From NCBI GenBank assembly GCA_031213475.1, contig JARUPZ010000012.1, positions 8,693,727-8,757,726 on the forward strand: 64,000 nucleotides of DNA. The letters are read 5' to 3'. The notes under the pieces were generated by a model. That model did no database searches and was not told where the DNA came from. It saw only the letters and a list, made by a program, of their open reading frames with translations. The stretch comes from Nereocystis luetkeana (lineage: Eukaryota; Sar; Phaeophyceae; Laminariales; Laminariaceae). A program made the translations under genes and the position numbers. Of the stretch, positions 56,872 to 64,000 are shown piece by piece (positions within the stretch are counted from its first letter, which is position 1; each line of letters begins with the position of its first letter).

Positions 56872-56912
56872 TAGGACCGCAGTCCCGTTTTGGGGACAAA
56901 CTACTTGACGAC
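56872..56912. mobile_element. Palindromic MITE, family 2 (copy 9, left arm only)
   Basis: AACCCTTCTAGGACCGCAGT and TTTTGGGGACAAACTACTTG; the right arm is absent. Confidence 0.75.
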
Positions 56913-57883
56913 GAAAGGACAAAATCCATTCCGCCGAGGAGCACAACTTTTGTGAAAGGTATCATCGTGGGGCCTATCTTCGTTCCTGTGAGCATAAATG
57001 GCCCAGAGCACGAGCATGCTATTAATTGGTGCATGCATAGTCACCTAAAAGTTTGATAAAAATCAGCAAAACTGCATTTTTAGCGGCATAAAATAATAAG
57101 AATAAGAATAATAATAATAATAAGCGTAATGGAATATTCCGTGGTAGTGGGAGATACCGTTCGTGGTATGCTGGTATATCCCTGCAGTGTGCTCGAGTAC
57201 CCGGTACGATCTAATGTTGCCTGTTCCATCTGATTCTACCTGTATTTTCTCAGCGTGTTTTTATCAGGGTATTACGTGTGCTATCCCCCTTGCACCTAAC
57301 CTGGTTGATACACGGGTACCCCCAGAGTATAATACCCTGTTCGAAGTTACCCATGGCATGTTGCACACATCATCGATTCCCAGTTCATGATCTAGATATT
57401 TTGGGGCAGTTGGATAAATCCCTGAACTGTCAGTTAGATCCCTCATCTGTATGCTTGCAGCTCGTGTGATCGGTTGGTAGCCTTGCCCGAGGCGCTATTT
57501 ATATACCAGGGATGTGTCTGACTCGCTTCCTGGGGTGAATCTGTGGCATAGATGGAGCCTTCATAACATGTGACATCTGCAGGCTAGGAGGGTCTATATA
57601 TAGATGATTTATCTGCAGATAAGCTGTAGATCCATCTGTTGACGATCTACCCTGTCCGATGTTTGTGGAATGGTTTGGGTTGTGGGTGCCGGCGCAAGCG
57701 ACACAGATGAGGGCAGATTCAGCGATTCTGTCTTAGGCCATATATAATTGGTCCGGTAGCTATTAGTATTTGTCTGTGCTGTGTGTATGCTTCATTTTTC
57801 CTTTCAATGTTTGTGCACGGCACTTGTCCGCTGGAGCTCGGAACTGCTCAAAACATATTTTTCAAGGCTGTTCATGGGTCGTG
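56913..57883. other. Intron 2, no gene recognised
   Basis: Contains an AAT/AAG microsatellite at 57090-57125. No coding evidence. Confidence 0.4.
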
Positions 57884-57995
57884 TCAAAACTCGCGGGCCG
57901 GGTCGGATCGGGTCGCTTACAACCCGACCCGAATCGACCTGGCCCGACCCGACCCGACCCGCGAGTTTTTGATTGCCTCCTGACCCGACCTATGA
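57884..57995. mobile_element. Palindromic pentamer-ended MITE
   Basis: AAAACTCGCGGGCCGGGTCG at the left and CGACCCGCGAGTTTTTGATT at the right; the arms consist of GGGTCG-type units. It is the compact relative of the expanded array at 9655-9995. Confidence 0.7.
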
Positions 57996-58114
57996 CCCGT
58001 GATCATTCCTGCTATTTAATTGCTCGCTATTGTTTGCTGATGTTATGTTCTCCCCTTGTTCCGCCCCCCCCTGCCCCCCCCCCCCGATTTCCCCGACGCG
58101 TCGCAAAAAAAAAG

Positions 58115-59161
58115 GTGAACGAGAAGTTCGAGCAGCTGCAACAGGTGTTGGAAAAAGCCGAGACTACCTCGGGGTTGGAGCCGCCCGTACCCACGGAGGG
58201 GCAGACTGCCGCGAACGCGTGCATCAACGGGCGGAGGGTGGAAGTTCTCTCCCGCACGATAGTCGTTCTCAACAAGCTTCTCCGGGACAGGCTTGCCGCC
58301 GCCGCCTCCGCCTCCGCCTCCCCGCCTTCGCCCTCTTGTTCCTCCCCTCTCGCGATCTCGGGAGACGGGGTCGTCGAAGAGGAAACGCCTGCTTCGCTGT
58401 CGGCGTCAGCGTCTGCGGCTGCCGCCGCCGCCGCGGCCGTTGCGGCCGTCTCTACGCCTGCGGCTGCTGCTGCTGCTGCTGCTGCTGCCTCCTCCGCCAC
58501 CACCGCCGTCGCCGCCGTGCCTGTCCCGCACTGTACCTCCAGCTCGTGCTGCACCTGCAGCGTGGAAGCCACCGCCGCCGCTGCCGTCGCGGCCACCACC
58601 ACTACAAAGGAGGCCACCGCGCCGCCGGCCCTCGTGCACCACGTGACCCTGCCCGGGCACGGACACGCTCCCGTGTCGGTCCCGGCCGGTTTCCCAGCGG
58701 GCCTGCCCGCGGGTATCCAGGCGGGCCTCGCCCACGGGATTTCCGGGCACGCCATGTCCGGTCACCTCTCCGGCCACGGCCAGCCGATTTTCATCGCCGT
58801 TCCGATGTACGTCCCCCGGGGCCAGGGGATGGGGCCTGCTGACGGCTCGGTCCAGCCGGGGAGTCCTCCCGCTTCGGCGGCGGCCGCGGCTGCGGCTGCC
58901 TCGGCAGCTGCTGCTGCTGCTGGTGCGGCGGCGGCGGCGGCGGCTCCCGCCCCTGCCGCTGCTGCTCCGGAGGTGATTTCCTCGGGGGCCCCTCCGGTGA
59001 AATCGGAGTCGGCGCTTTTGGCGGTGGGCAAGGAGGCCTGTGCGGCGCACCCGAGCATGGGGTTCCAGTCGATGATGACCCTGCAGATGCCGCAGTTTGT
59101 TGCGCAGGCGTTGTCGACGGAGGAGGGCGACGTGAAGCCGACGCACGCGGTGTGCGCGTAG
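58115..59161 (+). CDS. bHLH transcription factor, exon 3 (C-terminal)
   Basis: Joined in frame to exon 2, it gives helix 1 (VNEKFEQLQQVLEKA, residues 260-274), an unusually long loop (275-300) and helix 2 (VEVLSRTIVVLNKLLRDRL, 301-319). The R-E-K-R-R-R-E-E-V-N-E-K-F-x-x-L junction is the classic bHLH pattern, closest in feel to plant ILR3-type and stramenopile bHLH proteins (my recollection, not a search). The rest is low-complexity: Ser/Pro/Ala, poly-Ala, a Cys/Ser patch, a PAGFPAGLPAGIQAGL repeat, a hydrophobic HGQPIFIAVPMYVPRG and a C-terminal MMTLQMPQFVAQALSTEEGD; stop TAG at 59159-59161. It should act in the nucleus as a dimer binding E-box-like DNA. The basic region keeps the Glu that reads the CA of CANNTG. 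Total protein 607 residues with exons 1-3. Confidence 0.9.
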   Translation: MNEKFEQLQQVLEKAETTSGLEPPVPTEGQTAANACINGRRVEVLSRTIVVLNKLLRDRLAAAASASASPPSPSCSSPLAISGDGVVEEETPASLSASASAAAAAAAAVAAVSTPAAAAAAAAAASSATTAVAAVPVPHCTSSSCCTCSVEATAAAAVAATTTTKEATAPPALVHHVTLPGHGHAPVSVPAGFPAGLPAGIQAGLAHGISGHAMSGHLSGHGQPIFIAVPMYVPRGQGMGPADGSVQPGSPPASAAAAAAAASAAAAAAGAAAAAAAPAPAAAAPEVISSGAPPVKSESALLAVGKEACAAHPSMGFQSMMTLQMPQFVAQALSTEEGDVKPTHAVCA

Positions 59162-60689
59162 TGCTTTTCGCGCGCCTTCCGTTTTTTTTTTTTTTTTGTC
59201 TCTTTTATCTGCGAGAACTCCCCCGCCCACGCCCAGCACGTCGACGTGCTGCTCTGTTTTGTTTCTGAGCTGTTATCTAGGAGCCCGTTTTGTTTTTTTC
59301 TTCTTGTTTCGTTTCGGTCCTTTTTTTTTCGGTTTGTTTCGGTTTTGTTTGCCCTCCCTTGTGCTTTTTGGTTTTTTCATATGTTTTGGTTTTGAATTTT
59401 TCGTATTTTTTTCTCGGGTTTCGACCGGACGGACCGAAGGGGAGCGGGAATGGGGGGGGGGGGGGGGGGGGGGGGAGCGTGGTAGTGCACACCTGCCGTG
59501 GTGAAGACGAGATTTCGTTGGGGTTTGTAGACGAGGAGGCGAAAGGAGCGACACGGGTGGGGGGGGTGGGGGGGTAGGTGCTTGGGTGGGTTAGTGGGTC
59601 TCTCACGCTGTGGAGCGCTGTTGCAAAATTTTAGATGTGTTTACAGCTGGCTACATATATTATGTGTTACGCCCCCCCCCCCCCCCCCCGAGGTAGTTCC
59701 GCACCGCCCGATTTCATGCTATCAAAGCTCGCCCGGGGAGATATGTGGGCCATAAGAAAATCCGCTGCTGTGTTCTCGTTGGTACAAGAAGAAAAAAAAA
59801 GCGACGCAAAATGACGAGCACGCGAAAGAGATCACCGCAGCACGCGACGAAAACGTCTGTGCGTCCGGCGGGTATAAACAACCCCGGGTTTCCACAATCA
59901 GGAGGTTGCGTTTTTGTGTGTGTGTTCAGCCCTTTTATTCCCTCGTTTTGGTTTGCGCGACACACATATATATATATATATATATGCATTGCTGTCTGTT
60001 CCTTTTGCTCTCGTCTCGTTTTTATAGCTTTTAGTCGTCTAGCGAACGGGGATTGGAAACATCAGCCTCTGACGGTTTTCGGGAGCAGCTAAAGGGCGTC
60101 TGTTTGTGTTTTGTGTTTTTTCATTTTCTTCTTCCGCCTAGTGCTCTTTTTTTTTCGCCCACATGTATCGAGGACAGACGGCGAGAATCCCATGCGAGGA
60201 AAAAGGAAGGTAAGAGTCTTATCGGGGGATATTTCGCGTTTTTTTTTTCGCGTTTTTTTTTCGTTTTTTTTTCGTTTTTTTCATCCGTTTTTTTTCATGG
60301 TTTTTCTCCATGGGGGTGGTGCTGGGCATGCTTGTCATATTGTATCGTTAGAACGGAACGACAACAAGCAAACACCACGAGCGGGGAGGAGGCTTAAAAG
60401 TTGGGAGAGGAGGCCGGCCCCACGCCATGCCGCTACCGAAGGGATTTTGTAAGAGGAGTGATTGCTCGGAACGTGGTCGGCCTTACTTACGATGGAGGGT
60501 GTGGGAGGGTTTTGAGGGAAGAGTGGGAGTCACAACTGATTCGAGGACGTGGGAGGGTGGGCACGAGGAAGGGAAACCCTCACGATGGAGAGTCGTGAGT
60601 TGACCGGTGTGAGGGCGGGTGAGGCATCGCGTTGAGGGTTTGTGAGGATGTTTTTGGTGGGAGTAGATACTCTGGACGTGGCGGGGTAG
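59162..60689 (+). other. 3' UTR-like DNA after the bHLH gene
   Basis: T-rich on the coding strand, with a run of 24 G at 59452-59475 and 18 C at 59671-59688, and an (AT)n at 59965-59985. The T-rich bias suits a long 3' UTR. The polyadenylation site cannot be fixed. ORFs are low-complexity. Confidence 0.45.
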
Positions 60690-60835
60690 TTACCCGGGTA
60701 TCCGGGTATTTTACCGGGTATCCGGGTATTTTACCGGGTATCCGGGTATTTTCCCGGGTATCCGGGTTTTTTCCCGGGTAATATCCCGGGTATCCGGGTA
60801 TCTACCCGGTTATCACGAATATGACCAGGTTTCAG
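60690..60835. repeat. Tandem CCGGGTATTTTACCGGGTAT repeat
   Basis: Five to six units of about 24 bp (CCGGGTAT-CCGGGTATTTTA) followed by degenerate CCCGGGTA units. The units are partly palindromic. Confidence 0.8.
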
Positions 60836-62609
60836 TACCCGGGTACCCCAGAGTACGTAAGCCTACTAAACACACCCTTTGTGGGTGTTGAGAGAGGAGG
60901 GAGGCACCACGGCGAGGATTTTGTGAGTGCTGACGAGAGCAGGCCCCACGATGATGTAGGAATTATTTTTGGGGGAGCGCTGAGACGGGAGGCTGGCCCC
61001 CATATCACGAGGAGGGGCTGGGTACCATCGTGTTTTCGAGAGACAGCATGCATGCCCCACGATCGGAACTGTTGTTGTTTGTCTGTTGCCACGGAGCATG
61101 CATGCATGCGTGCGTTCTTGCATGCCCGTGCAGGTTAGATCATTAGTTATACAAGGTGAGGGTGTTTGATTGATGGAGATGATGATGAGCCGACCGACTT
61201 GAATTCGAGCGAGATATAGACAGTCGCTTTATATGGCCGCCGCAAGATGGTGGTGTGGTGTGGTGGAGGTAATAATGGTGGTGTTGTTCGCCGTTGGTGG
61301 CACGTCCTTCCGCTGCGTGTCGGACGCTACCTGGAAATCCGGGGATGCCCCCAAGATGTCCCCGGGGGATGTGCTCAGGATGTCCCCTGTCGATCACGTA
61401 CCGCTTTTTTGGCGTCACCTTTTTTTAGAGAGCTAGCTGGGGCGGTCTTGATCCTATGAAGCAGTGGTGGTGCTGCTGATCGGCGGTTGCTCGGAATTGT
61501 CGCTGATGAACGCGTGCTTGTTTGTCCCTCGCGGAATTCGCAGAGCTTTTTTTGCTTCGTTAAGCGGACTGACCCCGACGTGTGACCTTAACTGGGGCAA
61601 CAGCTTATTATTTTGCATTATTAAAAGAATGAAGATAAACTAATATACACGTGGACATGATAATATTATGGAAAAACTCGGCTGTTTGTTGAACAGCTGT
61701 ATGTATGCTCGTGTACACCGTACGTATGTATGCGCCTCCCCCCCCCCCCCCTCACCCCTTGTAGGAATCGATCTCTGTAGGTTTTGGCCTGGGCAGGAAA
61801 GAGGGGGCGGGCAAGGGGGTGAAAAACGCAACGTATAGTGAGTCGCGATCAGGATGATAGTAAGAAATAGCAATAATAACATTTTTTGCGCCTTGTTTGG
61901 TTTAGCTTTTAGCTATTCATCCACGACAGGCTCGTGCAAGGCTCTCCAACAGCTTGGGAGCATGATACATGCAAGGCCCTCCAACAACTTGGGAGTCGTA
62001 TGATAAATGTTTCTAACCACTCCCGAGTATGTTTTCGGGTTGTTCGAGTTACGGCCTTTGGACCGTGCGGCTTGGATTGGGCTTTTTGGTTGAGCCTACG
62101 GGAAGGTTGCACGTATATCAGCAGCACAACACGAACGACGTGACGTTGTGTAGCGCTTACATATTGCATGGGTATCCCTTTGCACTACTACTAATAATGC
62201 AAAAAAATCCCAGTCTAATTCCAAAAGTAAGTTTGTACCCAAATCGTGCGTGGGTGCTGTTCCAAAGAGAGGGGTTATAACAACTCACGTTATAATCGAG
62301 CGTGATGGGAAAAAAAAATCCCAGGCAGGCAGTATTTACGAGTACTTCAAGTATGTGATGGATAGTTGAACTTGGGTTTTTAATTGTTTTTTTCCAAAAT
62401 AATGCATACCAGGTACCTGGTACTCCATACAACAGTAGTCGTACCGAGTTCGATCGATCGATTGGTCGGTGAGAAGATTTCGTATTAATAGTGGGCCTCT
62501 CCGCAAGCTGCGTTATTCGTTGCATCGTTGTTTGTGAGCTGGGACACATCATGAGAGGCGTTCCTCTACGGGATGTCTTCTGTCAGCTCGCGCGTGTTCT
62601 GCTGTTTGG

Positions 62610-62647
<38 letters not shown>

Positions 62648-63480
62648 GCTGTTGTGTTGGGAGATACTTCTGAGGAGACTTGATCGACTCCACCGCGCAC
62701 CACGACACGAAAAAAAAAAAGCAAAACAAAAAGGAAGCAGCCCGTTGTTGTCCGACGGGACTATATCACTCTGTGGGCGTTTCCCCCCACACGATCAATG
62801 CTTTTGCCTCGTATTAATAGTAGTAGCAGTGGTTGAGAGTATACCTGGTATAAAAATACGTGCGTATGCGGCGAGATGCAATGTATGTACGTACGTACAT
62901 GAACATCGTCCCAGGTATGTAGTATGTGCTGATTCGGCGGCGAGCAGATACGACTACAAAAATAGCATCATCAACTGTCAAATATATATATATACCAGGT
63001 ATATATTATATTGTTTGTCTTCTGGATTTATTGATTGATTTTGGCCAAGTTGATTTTTTCTCGTGCTGCGTTTTCTCAGCTTATTATGGTTGTTGTGTTC
63101 GTCGGTCGCCCACTCTGCAGGATATACCCCCCTATTTCGCCAAGCCCGGTCTCCGACTGCAGGGAAGCATTATCACGATAGTTTTTGCGTAAATGTAGTA
63201 TATTATGGCTCGATCGCCTGACAAATATCATCGGTCTCGACCGATTATCAGCATGCCGAGCAGTGTAGAGTGTGCGACTAACTTCTGATACTCCGACAGT
63301 CTGCCCGCTGGCGGCCTCCCGAGCTCTCGAGCACACGACAACACAGCAGCAGCGCGCATCATCATGTATGTTGGGGCTTGCACCCACCGATCGATTCCGT
63401 GCGTCAGCCATTCATTATCGAGACTACCGGGTCCACATTATAGCTTGACGCGGATATGGTCTACCGTTACATTGTAAAAG
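60836..63480. other. No gene recognised; (GTT)n at 62606-62650
   Basis: Intergenic-looking. TACCAGGTA words at 62407, 62414, 62842 and 62993. A + strand frame ending at 63192 opens after a CTGCAG that could be an acceptor, but I recognise no domain. Confidence 0.35.
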
Positions 63481-63533
63481 TGTCAACCCCCCCCCCCACT
63501 CCCCGCCCTCCCCCCCCCGCCTCCGTCCCGGCA

Positions 63534-63600
63534 ATATAGGGATGCGAGGGTCTATGGCCATACGACTATACGGCCATGCATGATAATGAGTACACCCCCC
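63534..63600 (-). repeat. Dispersed repeat family D (copy 8, 5' fragment, inverted)
   Basis: Reverse complement of the family's first about 65 bp (GTGTACTCATTATCATGCAT, GACCCTCGCATCCC), with its flanking G run appearing as C runs here. Confidence 0.65.
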
Positions 63601-64000
63601 CTCTCCTTCCTCCCCTTATCCCCTTATCATCCCCTCACCCCATCCCCGACACCCCCCCAAAGCTCCTCCTCCCTTCCGCCCTCCTTTCCCATACCTGGGT
63701 ACACAGGATATAGATTAAAAAAATCCGAAGATGTATGTATGTGGCGGGATCGACGCCATCGCTGTGGTGGTGGCGTTTTCCCCGCGGGCCACCGTATAGA
63801 TTTCGCGGCGTTTTTCATTTTTGTTTTCCGGTTATTCCGGCGCCTCTATACCGTCCGCCACACTCGGCCGACGGACCAACCATACATACACCGTGACACA
63901 ATAAGCCTTTCTACGTAGTTACTACTGGTAGAAACGCGAAGGCGTTATTATGTGTACAGTACCTCGGGTGTAAACGATTACTATATACCTGGTGATCGAT
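63601..64000. other. No gene recognised
   Basis: A C-rich tract, then mixed DNA with frames on both strands around 63740-63830. Nothing supported. Confidence 0.3.

Larger units (their letters stand above)
48417..58114 (+). other. Intron 2 of the bHLH gene (9,698 bp, GT-AG)
   Basis: Donor GTGAGG, acceptor AAAAAG|GTG preceded by a C-rich tract at 58062-58092; a TGCTGAT at 58035 could be the branch site. Phase 0. It interrupts the bHLH domain exactly between basic region and helix 1. It contains at least five S1-related SINE copies, the S3 SINE, five family-1 and four family-2 MITEs, repeats I, J and K, and element L. Confidence 0.85.
2092..63001. repeat. Dispersed 9-bp word TACCTGGTA / TACCAGGTA (44 copies)
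   Basis: Exact copies, either orientation, start at 2092, 4226, 5153, 5693, 6189, 6210, 7228, 7656, 7663, 12858, 22526, 27428, 31696, 33541, 34467, 37867, 37878, 39419, 39532, 39571, 41555, 41701, 44041, 44554, 44626, 45008, 46758, 46883, 46929, 47106, 49198, 49413, 50776, 53211, 53762, 54152, 54600, 54620, 54632, 56755, 62407, 62414, 62842 and 62993. Random expectation is 64000 x 2 / 4^9, about 0.5. None falls in the three bHLH exons or in the 3-461 exon. Comparisons of repeat copies show the word arises by gain of 7 bp (CCWGG plus a second TA) at a pre-existing TA; see the findings. Confidence 0.9.

Noticed and set aside
58027..59239. Long Ala/Gly-rich and Arg-rich - strand ORFs and a second + strand frame
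   Set aside because: Shadows of bHLH exon 3, whose frame alone continues the bHLH motif.
2092..63001. TACCWGGTA as a CCWGG methylation or restriction site, or as a splice-donor-like CAG|GTA signal
   Set aside because: Neither explains the strict TA on both sides nor the 7-bp presence/absence in repeat copies.

Overview
The window looks like a repeat-laden stretch of a multicellular stramenopile (brown algal) nuclear genome. The basis is: a split bHLH transcription-factor gene with poly-Ala, poly-Gly and His/Gln runs; GT-AG introns of about 7.2 and 9.7 kb; long UTR-like tracts; and degenerate LINE, Ty3/gypsy, Ty1/copia and non-LTR proteins of types I remember from Ectocarpus-like genomes. The lineage is an inference from memory, not from a search. 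There are no bacterial operons, no CRISPR array and no rRNA.

Layout. 1-461 holds the 3' coding end of an unknown + strand gene, followed by UTR-like DNA with long homopolymers. About 2.3-40.1 kb has no convincing host gene and is a mosaic of transposon remains: MULE-type and TA-targeted MITEs, tRNA-headed SINEs, a (TAC)n array, a GGGTC pentamer array, an eight-unit satellite, a LINE reverse transcriptase pseudogene (13.1-15.2 kb), Ty3/gypsy integrase remains (16.2-17.2 kb), a G-run-bordered dispersed family (12.5-26.4 kb), a copia protease fragment (24.6-25.1 kb), tRNA-like inverted repeats (27.0-27.6 kb), a hAT-like remnant (29.0-29.8 kb) and two foldback elements in head-to-head inversion (29.9-32.8 and 33.5-39.3 kb). 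Each foldback copy carries a non-LTR insertion that the other lacks.

40.4-59.2 kb is one + strand gene: exon 1 (40410-40537), exon 2 (47768-48416) and exon 3 (58115-59161), together 607 codons plus stop. It encodes a bHLH protein whose basic region ends exon 2 and whose helix 1 starts exon 3. Its introns contain a Tc1/mariner pseudogene, SINEs, MITEs and intron-restricted repeat families. From 59.2 kb to the end I see UTR-like and intergenic DNA with a few repeats.

The most unusual signal is a 9-bp word, TACCTGGTA or its complement TACCAGGTA, found at 44 places by eye (about 0.5 expected for random sequence with equal base frequencies). In at least seven comparisons of homologous repeat copies, the word is an exact 7-bp gain: a TA in one copy becomes TA-CCWGG-TA in the other. 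This is what excision footprints, or micro-insertions, at TA targets would look like. The 8-mer TATTAATA and the 10-mer TACTGCTGTA are also over-represented and TA-bounded.
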